The notes: a model not told the origin generated them from the letters alone. DNA of 16,315 nt from Jimgerdemannia flammicorona (GCA_003990745.1 RBNI01003249.1:1-16315), one strand, 5' to 3'; counted from the stretch's first letter, positions 1 through 8,471 are shown. Numbers and translations: made by a program.

Positions 1-104
1 CCTTATTAAGGGCTTTCAAATGACACCAAGATCATCAAATTTGGATGATTATTCATCAAGTTATTGATGTAAACATTTAATTGTCTAATTTGGAAATCAA
101 AACA
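1..104. other. Unassigned AT-rich flank
   Basis: No convincing coding signal. A short hairpin is visible near 31-49 (ATCATC paired with GATGAT around an AT-rich loop). An open frame on the minus strand crosses this stretch and the palindrome array that follows, but its translation is only the repeat read as protein, so I do not call a gene. It may be the tail of another mobile element continuing off the left edge. Confidence 0.4.
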
Positions 105-232
105 ATGGTTGATTCGAATCCGATTCGAATCCGATTCGAATCTGATTCGAATCCATCCGGATGGGATTCGAATCCCATCCGAGTTGATCCGGATGGGATT
201 CAATCCGAATCAATCCAAATCCAATCCGGATT
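105..232. repeat. Array of GATTCGAATC and CATCCGGATG palindromes
   Basis: Four copies of the perfect 10-bp palindrome GATTCGAATC lie head to tail on an 11-bp period at 111-120, 122-131, 133-142 and 144-153. A different palindrome, CATCCGGATG, follows at 154-163, and a fifth GATTCGAATC sits at 165-174 inside a perfect 24-bp palindrome (158-181). From 182 to 232 the units decay into GGATGGGATTC and AATCC-type variants. The array abuts the broken end of the copia reverse transcriptase at about 235. It is not CRISPR: the units are too short and have no spacers. It could be a minisatellite, the terminal part of an unknown element, or a protein-binding array; the sequence does not decide. Confidence 0.85.
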
Positions 233-234
233 AA

Positions 235-938
235 ATTGACTCGTTAGGAGCACTAACTGTTCCTGAGGATGTATGTCGGGTGTATATGCATAGATCAGCT
301 TCACAACACTTGAATCCATTGTCTAGAAGATATCCATTGATCTTTCGATTCCACAACCTTGCCGCTTGCTTGATTCCGTAGAGCCCTTTGCGTAATTTAC
401 ATACGAGCTCATTTCCATCATTGTCATATAGTTCGTATCCTTGTGGTTAAAGAATGTATAGTTCGGTATCCACGTCTCCATTTAGGAAGGCTGTCTTAAT
501 GTCCATTTGATGTATCTCATAGTCATACTTGGCTCTGATCGCAAGAAGTATTCTAAGTGAAGTCAACTTAAATACTGGGGAAAATGTCTCATCGTAGTCT
601 ACGCCGTAGCCTTGTGAGTACCCCTTTGCTACAAATCGAGCCTTATACCGTTCTATGTTGCCATTAGCCTTACGCTTGATCTTGTAGACCCACTTCGATC
701 CTATAGCTTGTCGCTCTGCTGGAAGGCTTACTAGATCCCAAGTGTTGTTTTCGATGAGCAAACTGTACTCCTCGTCCATAGCCCTTCTCCACTCCTTCTT
801 ATCATTTAAGTGAATGGCTTCGTCATAGTGTGCTGGCTCACTGGTCATTGCTATATAAGCACATTCACAGGCATAGTTCACGTGATGTTGTTTGCGACAA
901 GATGACTTGGGTGGGTTCCAGTAATTTCCCAGATCCAC
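235..938 (-). pseudogene. Copia reverse transcriptase, N-terminal part (RVT_2)
   Basis: The frame contains the usual opening of copia RT: NNTWDLV near 748-720, then GSKWVYKIKR and YKARFVAKGYSQ, then the motif A region HQMDIKTAFLNG at about 515-480, whose Asp is the first catalytic metal ligand. A TAA at 444-446 falls where the family has Gln in a Q-P-x-G-Y motif, so it reads as CAA to TAA. Translation continues past it with GLYGIKQAARLWN, the next conserved block. Homology stops at about 235, before the YVDD active-site motif. The fragment cannot be catalytic. It abuts the palindrome array, so the break may be an insertion or a deletion junction. Confidence 0.9.
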
Positions 939-1223
939 TTGGACTTTGTTATCGATTCCAGATTTGTGCTTCTTCTTACCCTTTGGAAAGATATCCTCTT
1001 CGTCATTCTCATCCGTAATTTCTGTTATCCTTGGTTCTTACAACTTCATTTCCATTTGAATGGGTTGCGTTTTCGCTGGCGTAGGTCCCAAGGATGTCTT
1101 TGGCGTAGTCTTCGGTGTTGTTCCGAGTGTAGATGTTATTCCGCTAGCCTTTGCAGTTGGCGTAGATGTCGCTGGCTGTACCATCGAATTCACCGTCGGA
1201 TTTGAGATAGGAATTTCCACGTA
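939..1223 (-). pseudogene. Copia integrase-RT linker
   Basis: This stretch is in frame with RT and joins the integrase C-terminal region to the polymerase. It is rich in Thr, Pro and Ser (for example TPKTTPKTSLGPTPAK) and then acidic and Lys-rich. Such low-complexity spacers are normal in copia polyproteins and have no catalytic role. Two stops are seen: TAG near 1221-1223 and TAA near 1035-1037. No separate gene is supported; the opposite-strand frames through here are shadows. Confidence 0.7.
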
Positions 1224-1972
1224 AATTTCCTACTTAGTCTCCTTGAACTGTATGTCACGTGAAATGATCATACATTGTTTCTGCGGGTTCCAAAGTCTGT
1301 ATCCCGCTCCATCATATCCAAGGAATATATACTTATCTGCCTTAGGTTCGAACTTACCTCGGTTGCCACCTTTGTCCAGAATGTATACCTCACTTCTGAA
1401 TATGCGTAAGTGTGAAATGTCAGGCTTGGATCCATTCCATAATTCCTCAGGGGTAAGATTGCTGTCATTCCTGGAATGCTTGCCGGGATCCTTGTTTAGA
1501 GCTCAAGAGAAACAATGATTTTGAATATATGCCGCCATATTCACTGCTTCTGCCCAAAAGGACTTCGGTAATTCGGTAAGCTGGCCGTATTCATCATCGT
1601 TCTAGCCATTTCCACTACCATTCGATTGAATCGTTCCGCTACGCCGTTTTGCTGAGGTGTATAAGGGGCTGTCATAGAGTGCTGTATACCGTTCTTCTTC
1701 AAGAAGTGTCTGAAACCTTTGTTGACATATTCTTTGCCATTATCTGAGTATAGGGTTCATATTCTATGTCCCATCTCATTCTCCATGGCTGCCTTGAATT
1801 CCCAGAATTTGTCGAATGCCTCGTTTTTCCCCGCAATGAAATATACGTGGACTTTGCGTGTATAATCATCAATGAATGTAATAAAATACTTCTTCCCGGA
1901 GTGTGATTCTGTTCGCATGGGGCCACAAATATCCATATGAATCAAATTGAGAATGCTGGCCGCTCACTTTGT
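1224..1972 (-). pseudogene. Copia integrase
   Basis: The integrase catalytic core is recognisable on the minus strand. HMDICGPM (about 1943-1920) carries the first catalytic Asp, FIDDYTRKVHVYF follows, YSDNGKEY (about 1745-1720) carries the second Asp, and QQNGVAERFNR (about 1660-1628) carries the Glu, so the D,D,E triad is still encoded. The post-core copia segment (PEELWNGSKPDISHLRIF, then YIFLGYDG) is present at 1480-1270 but in a shifted frame, placing a frameshift near 1530-1600. In-frame TGA codons occur near 1975, 1966 and 1755; each fits a former CGA Arg codon. The protein would insert element cDNA into chromosomes, but this copy is inactive. Confidence 0.9.
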
Positions 1973-2647
1973 TCATTCCTGAAAAGGTTGCCGGGAAGCC
2001 TTGTTTGCCGTGTATCTATCGCAAAAGAAATCTGGTGGCATATAGTCCGGTAAACCATACACAGACTTGCTTCTTATCATCCATTCCAGGCTTGTTTTAC
2101 CAATATGTCCTAAGCGTTTATGCATTATATGCCAGAAATCCTCTCCTGTCATAGTTGCAGAATATGTGGATATAGCGCCACTCGGCATGCCATTGATTGT
2201 ATATAGATTCCCCTTTTTCGATGCATACATTAACTCATTATTTTTCTTCAGATTGATTACCATTACACTGTTCGGGCATATATTTACTCCTCTGTCCCCA
2301 CGAGCCATCATCCGGCCTATCGAGAAGAGGTTCTTGCCTATATCTAGAACATATAGTATGTCCATGAAGGTGCCTGAAGGTTCATCAACGTTTCTATGTA
2401 GATGTATGCCTATGTTGCCTTTCCCTTGAGTGTAAATGACATTATTGTCACCTAGCTTGATAGGTATGGGATGCTCGAACTTCTCGTACATAGAGAACCA
2501 CTCCTGGTGAGCTATCATATGCTGTGTTGCACCCGAATCCATGAGCCAGACCTCTTCGCTGCATGCATAAGCGCTGTTCAGCATATAGCTTACATTTGCG
2601 CTAGCACTGATGTTGACGTCACCATTTTTCGCTATCTGAAAAGTATT
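1973..2647 (-). pseudogene. Copia protease and GAG-pre-integrase region
   Basis: An open stretch of 203 codons (2584-1976) starts in the aspartic protease. VWLMDSGATQHM contains the DSG active-site triad typical of Ty1/copia proteases, which cut the Gag-Pol polyprotein. The later segment DFWHIMHKRLGHIGKTSLEWM is the GAG-pre-integrase (HHCC) zinc-binding region that begins integrase. The closing Cys pair is damaged: FFCDRYTANKASRQPF has Tyr where the second Cys of C-x2-C belongs, a single G-to-A step from TGC or TGT. The frame is continuous with gag upstream, separated only by stops. Confidence 0.9.
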
Positions 2648-3712
2648 TTATTGACCAGGATTTGTAGATGTCGAACTGGTGGAATTGCATCTGCAACTGG
2701 CATTCGTGGAACTGGTGGTTGGTTCCGAATTTCCTCCTATTTCAATGGTTTCTGCATATGGATAGGTCACCGCTTCTGCGAAGAATAGACCTCCGCCATT
2801 GCTGTTTTCATTGTTGGCATCCACCGTGTTTGCCTGCCATTGTCCTTGCTGTTTGCCACCCTTTTCCTTCTTCTTGCAGTTGCAGTCCTGCTCACAATGT
2901 CCATGCTTATTACAGTAAAAGCATTTACCGTCGAATTTCTCGCGTTGCTGGCCTCGACCTTTGTTCGGCTTGCCTTTGCCTCATCCACGTGCTCTGCCAT
3001 AGAATGCTTTCTCTTCGTATTCCTCATTGGCATTGTTGCTGCCTAGCCTTGTTTCCTCATTTAAAAGGCTTGTGACAACGTACTTATAATCTGATAATCT
3101 GCCAGATTCCCTCATAACAGCGACAACTACATTGTACACTTTGGGAAGGCCTCGTATAAGAGCCAGGACCTTGTCTTCATCCTTGATAGTGTCTGCCAGC
3201 GTAGATGTAAGGGAATTCACTTGATTCGTCAGCTTGTCGACTTGATTGGCATAGTCCCGGATGCTCTCCTTGGACTTAATTCGAAGATTGAATAGTTGCG
3301 CCTTTAAGTGGAATCTGTTTGACGCGGATGCCTGTTGATAGTAATTGCGTAAAATCTCCCAGGCTTCATTTGCCATCATAGTATTGATTACCAGCTTCAT
3401 TTGCGCATTCGAAAGAGTGAACGTAATCTCCCTTAGCGCTTTGTGATCTTTTGCAGCATCATATGTCATTACTTGCACCTGTGGCTTCCAGTAGTCCTCC
3501 AAACCACATTCTTTAAGGAGATTCTTCATATGATATACCCATATGGCATAGTCCTTAATGTCAAAGACAGGAATCGTCCTCTTTACCATTGATGTTGGCG
3601 CCACTGCCAGAATGTTCATTGTCATGGAAGCAAAACCCGTTCCGGCTGTGTTTGTGTTCATGTTACCAGAACTTGGCGGCATGCTGCTAGCACTGCTTGA
3701 ACTAGTAGCCAT
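2648..3712 (-). pseudogene. Copia Gag with CCHC zinc knuckle
   Basis: The start ATG at 3712 opens a 243-codon frame with a Ser/Met-rich N-terminus followed by a UBN2-type copia capsid domain (WVYHMKNLLKECGLEDYW, AWEILRNYYQ, LKAQLFNLRIKSKESIRDY, VLALIRGLPKVYNVV). A TGA at 2981-2983 stops it, but the same frame continues with a basic stretch and an intact zinc knuckle CFYCNKHGHCEQDC (CX2CX4HX4C) near 2922-2880, then a TAA at 2648-2650. Gag forms the cytoplasmic virus-like particle and binds RNA through the knuckle. I chose the 3712 start because it is the first ATG after the primer site and precedes the capsid domain. The internal TGA probably replaced CGA or GGA in the Arg/Gly-rich stretch. 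Confidence 0.88.
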
Positions 3713-3760
3713 TGTATAGCATAGTGTAGCGTATGTGTAAGAGGGGTGTATAGCTGCTAA

Positions 3761-3775
3761 CCGGGGCTCATAACC
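3761..3775 (-). promoter_or_regulatory. Copia primer-binding site, initiator tRNA-Met anticodon arm
   Basis: On the plus strand, 3764-3775 reads GGGCTCATAACC, which matches the anticodon stem-loop of eukaryotic initiator tRNA-Met (anticodon CAU). On the element's own strand this is GGTTATGAGCCC, beginning immediately after the LTR end (...CAACA). Copia and Ty5-type elements are known to prime from a cleaved 5' half of initiator tRNA-Met rather than the tRNA 3' end, and this site fits that mode. The tRNA match is from my knowledge of the tRNA consensus, not a search. Confidence 0.75.
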
Positions 3776-3943
3776 TGTTGTGGAATGTGGACTTTGGGGA
3801 GAGAAGCAAAGTGTTTATTGCTAATTCTTATGCACTTTTACATGTCACCATTAGTGACGTTTACATGATGACATAGTCAAGGAAGGCTGTGCCACCATAT
3901 ATATCGAGTTGTAACCTACATATTTCAATAGTCTGCAAGCACA
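3776..3943 (-). repeat. Copia 5' LTR (about 168 bp, outer boundary tentative)
   Basis: The inner end, TGTTGTGG on the plus strand (CAACA on the element strand), directly abuts the primer site, as expected for an LTR. On the element strand there is a TATA-like run (opposite 3894-3902) and an AATAAA opposite 3814-3819, which order promoter and polyadenylation signal correctly. The outer boundary is placed at 3943 because the element strand there starts TGTGC, giving TGT...ACA ends. I could not find the second LTR, so the length and any target duplication cannot be confirmed. Confidence 0.65.
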
Positions 3944-4030
3944 AGGGCTGATACTATGATGCTGGATGCTAGAAGACCAGCATCGCCAGGAGGGAAGAAG
4001 GTGGGAAACCTACTGTAGATATGCCAGATA
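3944..4030. other. Junction between copia and LINE
   Basis: Short stretch with no gene. Composition switches here from CpG-containing copia sequence to strongly purine-rich, CpG-free sequence. The last CpG before the LINE block is at about 3984. Confidence 0.5.
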
Positions 4031-4433
4031 ATGAATAACTTTGTGGCTGAAGAGTTGGGAGAAGTGGACTTAAGAGTGATGAGCAAGGAGCATTGGGCAC
4101 AGATCCTATATGGTGATGGGGTAGTGGAGGCTCTGAAGGTAGAGGTGCTTGCAATCCTTCTGGATGAGAAGAGATATGAGATTGATAAGGAGAGAGAGGC
4201 TGAGCTGGCAGTTGTTACTGGTGAGTGGGCTGCTTTCTGTTGGGCAGAGCATCATGGACTGAAACTCTGGTAGGAGGCCTACCTGAAGTATCATGAGGAC
4301 TTTGAGAAAAAGGAGGATAGAGAGATAGCTGAACTTCTGGTGGGATTGGAGATAAAGGAGGCTGAAGTGGAGGAATTGGCTGCTAAACATAACTTGGACT
4401 TGGCACAGGAGAGAAGGTATGAGGATTTGTAGA
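4031..4433 (+). pseudogene. Charged, coiled-coil-like relic, possibly LINE ORF1
   Basis: A reading frame from ATG 4031 runs about 80 codons to a TAG (4271-4273) and continues in the same frame with matching character to about 4430. The translation is rich in Glu, Lys, Arg and Leu (for example LLDEKRYEIDKEREAELAV and FEKKEDREIAELLVG), suggesting long helices or a coiled coil. The TAG follows KLW and may have been CAG or TGG. I do not recognise the family. Its position and orientation just upstream of the LINE endonuclease make a decayed LINE ORF1-like segment plausible, but that is inference. No zinc knuckle or RNA-binding motif is visible. Confidence 0.4.
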
Positions 4434-4559
4434 GGATGAGCAGAATCTTACTTCTAAACATTATTCTCAATAAACAGTACAACTAACATTTTTTTCTCTG
4501 AATATGAATAGGTTATAGAGATCTGGACAGCATAAGAACATTTTTACTTAGCTTATGAG

Positions 4560-5200
4560 ATTGGAGGCTGATCTCTTTCTGCTACAGAATATATATTGTG
4601 AGGATAAGGAGGATCAAGTAGAGTGGACTAGAGAATGGAGAGAAGCTATGGCTTAGATTCGCAAGGTGGCAATTTTGGTGCAGAGTGGTAAAATAGATTT
4701 AGGTGAAATCAGGAGCTGGGGAGACCATTTGATATAGGGGGAATGGCATTGACCTGGATGGGAGTCAGTGAGAGTTGGCTCTTGCTACTGCTCAGTAGCT
4801 AGGGGTGAGCAGATTATATAGATTAAGGGTCTTTTAGAAGAGAGTGCTCTCTTGGAAGAGAGGGTAGATGTTCTGAGAGGGGACTTCAATATGGTGCAGA
4901 ATCTTCAGTTAGATAGAACTGATGGAGAGAGGAGTGCTGGTAAAAGGAGTGGTGGCCTGGACATATGGGAGGAGGTGGAGAACCTTAGCTCCTTAGGAGA
5001 TATGGGCAGAACTTGGTGGGGAGAAAGAAGGATCTATACACACTGAGTGAATAGATGTACAAGGATTGACTGGATCCTAACAGCCAAATGCTGAGGCATA
5101 GATGTTTGGAAGTCTCTGAAGGTGGAGTAGTGCCTATGGTCAGATTACTGGGGTTTATTAGGGCAGGGGTAGTTTGGGGAAAGTGGAGATAGACCTGGAC
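4560..5200 (+). pseudogene. LINE endonuclease domain
   Basis: Recognisable endonuclease pieces are VEWTREWREAM then VAILVQSGK (about 4618-4700), RGDFNMVQN with the conserved GDFN (about 4878-4905), TRIDWILTA (about 5062-5088) and a terminal SDY at 5140-5148. The family has the catalytic Ser-Asp-His triad in that last position; here His is Tyr, a single C-to-T change (CAC to TAC). The domain normally nicks target DNA to prime reverse transcription. Stops are frequent (for example after MA, near 4653, and after IYTH, near 5044), so this is a relic. Confidence 0.8.
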
Positions 5201-6478
5201 ATTGGTACCTTAACTTCTCTCTACTGGCTGAGAAGATATTGTGGGACCTATGAGTGGAGGACATCCAAGTAAAGATTGCTAGCTAGATATATGAGAGTTC
5301 ACTAGTGGGTGTCTGATGGATAAAGTTGAAAGAGACTGCAAGGGTTTACTGGAGAGAAGCTGGTAGGGATGCTGGGAGGCAGAGAAGGAAAAGGGTGAGG
5401 TGTGCTTCCAATAGGTTGGTTAGATTGCAGATGGAATGAGCAGATTTGATAAATTCTGATAAGGTAGATGATTGGAGGTTGGCACAAGCAAATTTGGAGG
5501 TAGTAGAGCTGCAACAGGTGCTGAGAGAGGAGAAGGAGATGTGTATGAAAGGAATGACAGCCAGGCTGAGGTGGCAGAGACTTGAGGAGGAGGAGAGGCC
5601 TACTAGGTACTTGTTAAGGCTCCTTCAGGCTAGAAGGGTGTGATATTGATGGGATAAAGTCCTTGATATAGAGGGGGAAATTGTATATGGTACACAACAG
5701 ATCTTAGGATTACTGAAGAAGCAGTAGAGGGGTCTGTAGAGTGAGGAGGAAGGGGGTGCTGATGAAGAGGCAATTGGAGACATGCTGGAGAATTGGAAAC
5801 TACTGCAAGTAGAGAACCTGGGAGATTTGATCCTACCAGTCCAAGAGGAGGAGATCCAGAGAGTCCTTGCAGCAACTAAGCTGGGGACAGTACCAGGAGA
5901 GGATGAGTTATCTTGAGACTTTTGGAAGAAGATAGCAAAGGTCCCTAGAGTATTAGGAGAGATGGCAGCCCTCTGTGACCTTGTTCTTCTGAATGGTGAG
6001 TGGGTTAGAGGGCAGGACCTAGGGCTGGTGGCCTTATTGTACAAGGTCAAGAGAAGGAGGGAGAACTGGAAGAACTGGAGACCAATCATGCTTCTGGATA
6101 TAGATAGGAAGATGGTTACTAAGGTAATTGTTGCAAGGTTACAGAAGGTTGTCCAACAGGTGCTGGGTGAGGAGTAGTAGGGCTTTGTTAGAGGCTGACT
6201 TATCAGAGATGAGACAGCCTGAGTCTATGGAATTATTGAAGGAGTATAGGCTAGTGGATTGGATGGGAGACTGGTCTTTTTGGATCAGGAGAAGGCCTAT
6301 GACTGCATTCAGTGAGTGTGGCTGGGCAAGGTGCTGGATAGAATTGATGTTTCTCCATATTTTTGAGCTTCTATATTGAATCTGTTAGAGGGCAGTAGGG
6401 CAGCACTGATGTGTAATGGTTACTGGGGTCTGGCATTTCTCTTGGAGAGAGGGGTTTCTCAGGGAGATCTACTCTTAG
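5201..6478 (+). pseudogene. LINE linker and reverse transcriptase (incomplete)
   Basis: The linker has a helical Trp-containing stretch (KLKETARVYWREAG, DDWRLAQANLEVVELQQVL, YGTQQILGLL) that aligns with the fragment at 7834-8440. RT blocks follow: NWRPIMLLDIDRKMVTKVI (about 6070-6125), GFVRG (about 6180), motif A FLDQEKAYDCI (about 6278-6310) and motif B ERGVSQGDLL (about 6446-6475). The family usually has DRI after the motif A Asp; Cys here fits CGC to TGC at 6304. Sequence departs from LINE at about 6478, so the catalytic YxDD box is absent. Stops such as the tandem TAG TAG at 6175-6180 stand where the family has Gln-Trp or similar. Confidence 0.88.
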
Positions 6479-7796
6479 TTATGAGAAATATGATTATAAT
6501 AAAAAGAAGTTATATCATATAAGTGAAAAGATATGAATACCTAGAGCAGAAATATACTATAACCCTTATTTTTCTTTTTCTTTCAATAAAGTAAAAGACT
6601 ATAAGAATGTCTACTATCTACTATCAAACTGCTTACTATAGCCAACCTCTCCTAAGTGAGATAGACCACCTCTTTGAAAATATTTAGATTACTATTTAAA
6701 AAAGAAACCACCACTCTGAGACTCTTAACCTCTTCAGAAAGGACCTGTGATACTATGTTCTCAATCATTAAGAAGTTATTAAAAGAGTTTATTTTTCTAT
6801 CAATTATCTAGAAATCTGATATAAGTATGAAATTAGATACAAACTTCTCCAATATAGCAATGATCTAACTATCAAACAAGTTACTAACTGGGCCCTCCTA
6901 GATAGATATAAATAAAGATAAGCTAAGAAGATTTATCAAATTTTACAGTATATACTTTTTGTAATCTCTAACCTCAACTTTATATAACTGAAGGACTTTC
7001 TTCTTAAAGAGACTGTACTATCTTCAGACTTGGTAGTTGAAGAGGACTATTGAGCTACAAGTAGATATATGGGTACTATTGATATAGTAGATCTGAGTGA
7101 TATAATTCTCCTCTAGAGGATCCTTTAGTGATTTGTTATCTATAGTTGAAATAAAGGATAGTAGATACTTGCAGTTCAAGAGATTCTAGTGAAAGGTAGT
7201 AGACAGTACTATATAGTAACTCTTTTATCTTATTGGTCCTTCCTGGGTTCACAGACCTTTTGTTGTACTTGGGAAAAATACCATAAGTAGTACTTATATT
7301 CTTAAGGAAGGCTCTATTTATTAATCTTCTGAGTGAGTCTATCTGGTAAAGCTACAAAGAGATAGTTGGTATTAATACTATTGATAACTTAGTTGTTTAT
7401 CTAGTAGATAAGTCTTATAGTCTTGAGATAGATATCTATTCTAGTGACAAAGATTTCAAGATCTTTCACACTATTCTTATAAAATTTTCTGTAAACTAAC
7501 TTATTTTAGGTTTCTTGAATATTAGCTATATTTCAGAATTTGTTCAGCAGAAAGGTCTTGAGTTCTGGGGCTGCATTATGGTTATCTCATCCTTGTTTGA
7601 TATAGATTGAATTCTGTATATTAACTTGAGAGTAATATTTCTAGATTATTAATATAATAGACCAAAACATACCATCCAAATTATACCTTAGCCAGATGAT
7701 GTGAACAATGATAATATGAATACATAGTATAGTAACCAGCAACCATTGCTGTGAAAAAACTGTATAAATAGCCGGACATACCAGAACAGGTCTGTT
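6479..7796. other. AT-rich, CpG-free debris without a confident gene
   Basis: About 1.3 kb, very AT-rich, with stops in every frame every few tens of bases. The LINE purine bias disappears at about 6480, so this is a different sequence. I find no CpG until about 7772. A weak homeodomain-like relic is listed separately. TATA-like TGTATAAATA near 7761-7770 may belong to an LTR. The stretch could be a heavily mutated gene or another element; I cannot assign it. Confidence 0.55.
6770..6930 (+). pseudogene. Possible homeodomain-like helix-turn-helix relic
   Basis: One plus-strand frame reads YLEI, stop, YKYEIRYKLLQYSNDLT and then IKQVTNWALLDRYK (about 6826-6915), followed by more stops and basic residues. 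The spacing R-x2-LL-x5-LT-x2-QV-x-NW-x4-R-x-K resembles helices 2 and 3 of a homeodomain (QV-x-NWF-x-N-x-R-x-R/K). The invariant Asn of helix 3 is Leu here, and in-frame TGA and TAA codons flank it. It may be the remnant of a homeodomain gene or a transposase HTH, or a chance resemblance in AT-rich sequence. Confidence 0.25.
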
Positions 7797-7802
7797 TACC
7801 TA
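7797..7802. repeat. Left copy of TACCTA target-site duplication
   Basis: TACCTA directly precedes the left 13-mer of the inverted-repeat element and recurs at 8472-8477 directly after the right end. Six bases could match by chance, but the exact placement against both symmetrical termini supports a duplication. Confidence 0.7.
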
Positions 7803-8471
7803 TACAGACTCTGTACACTGTACAGGTCCTGTACCCCAGTTTTAGTTGCTACAAGGACACTCTGGACCTCCTCACCTCACACCGGCAAGGCCAAGTCATC
7901 CAGTCCATCTGCTTGTGGCAGCCTCCATTCCCCTAACACACTATCAATAGCTGCCTCATCCACACCCCCTTCATCCTCACTCCACAAACCCTGCCATCTC
8001 TCTTTCAAAACCCCTAGGATTTGTTGTGTGCCATGTACTATGTCTCCATTGGCATCAAGGACTCTATCCCACTGATGTCTCACCCTCCTAGTATTGAGCA
8101 GATGGGATAAATATCTAATAGGCTGCTCACTCTCCTCAAGCCCCTGCCACCATAGCCTAGCAGCCATACCCCACATATGCACCTCCTCCTCTTCTCTTAA
8201 CACCTGTTGCAGTTTCAAGATCTCCAATTTAATCTGCGCTAACCTCCAATCCTCCACTCTATTGGCAGTAAGCAAATCTGCCCAATCCAATTGCAATCTC
8301 CTCAGCCTGCTAGAAGCATACCTCGTGCGCCTCCTCCTCTGTCTCCCAGCTTCTCTCCCAGCCTCTCCCCAATAGACCCTCGCAGCCTCTTTCAATCTCA
8401 TCCACTGGATGCCTACTGACAAACCCTCACCCCTCCAGTGTACAGGTCCTGTATACCATACAGACTCTGTA
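7803..8471. mobile_element. 669-bp inverted-repeat element carrying a LINE fragment
   Basis: The left end is TACAGACTCTGTA (7803-7815), 5 bp, TACAGGTCCTGTA (7821-7833). The right end is the mirror arrangement: TACAGGTCCTGTA (8441-8453), 5 bp, TACAGACTCTGTA (8459-8471). Each 13-mer is itself a hairpin, so the ends form 31-bp imperfect terminal inverted repeats. The sequence TACCTA occurs immediately outside both ends (7797-7802 and 8472-8477), as expected for a 6-bp target-site duplication. No transposase is encoded. The interior, 7834-8440, is LINE sequence in reverse orientation. This looks like a non-autonomous DNA element that acquired a LINE piece (pack-type). A TA duplication with 2-bp targets is an alternative reading of the boundary. 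Confidence 0.75.
7834..8440 (-). pseudogene. LINE linker-region fragment (captured, reversed)
   Basis: The minus-strand translation (RLKEAARVYWGEAG, VEDWRLAQIKLEILKLQQVL, GTQQILGVLKERWQGLWSE) aligns almost without gaps to the plus-strand LINE at about 5300-5890. It covers only the region between endonuclease and RT, so it encodes no enzyme. The frame is open for about 200 codons with a single TGA near 7876-7878, where the other copy has CAA. Upstream the open frame runs on through the inverted-repeat terminus to 8638, but that N-terminal part is not LINE and is probably an accidental extension. Because it keeps Trp codons that are stops in the larger copy, it serves as an in-window reference. 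Confidence 0.88.

Larger units (their letters stand above)
235..3943 (-). mobile_element. Ty1/copia LTR retrotransposon, 3'-truncated and defective
   Basis: Reading the minus strand from 3943 down gives LTR, primer-binding site, a 63-nt leader, gag with zinc knuckle, protease, GAG-pre-integrase, integrase core and RVT_2-type reverse transcriptase. Protease-integrase-RT is the diagnostic Ty1/copia order. Gag through the integrase core stays in one reading frame, interrupted by TGA or TAA stops. A single frameshift near 1530-1600 moves the rest to another frame. RT breaks off at about 235 before the YVDD box, so the RT C-terminus, RNase H and the 3' LTR are missing. Most stops are TGA where Arg (CGA) would fit, or TAA where Gln (CAA) would fit, so they look like C-to-T decay. 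CpG is common here, unlike in the neighbouring LINE. Confidence 0.93.
4031..6478 (+). mobile_element. LINE (L1/Tx1-like non-LTR retrotransposon), decayed and truncated
   Basis: The plus strand carries, in order, an apurinic-endonuclease-like domain, a long connecting region and a reverse transcriptase with recognisable blocks, the layout of L1/Tx1-type LINEs. Homology ends abruptly after the RT motif B block at about 6478, so the YxDD motif and 3' end are missing. Dozens of stop codons interrupt it. I count one CpG (4660) between about 3990 and 7770. A second fragment of the same family at 7834-8440 aligns codon by codon and shows Trp or Gln codons where this copy has stops. The 5' limit is uncertain. 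Confidence 0.88.

Noticed and set aside
6..203. Minus-strand open frame of about 65 codons over the palindrome array
   Set aside because: Its translation is the repeat itself (IRI/RFES units) with no independent coding signal.
105..232. CRISPR array
   Set aside because: Units are 10-11 bp, adjacent and palindromic with no unique spacers, and the context is eukaryotic.
4031..6478. Alternative genetic code (TAG or TGA read as Trp or Gln)
   Set aside because: Trp positions show both TAG and TGA, Gln positions show TGA and TAG, frameshifts also occur, and other elements in the window use TGG and CAG normally. Decay explains it better.
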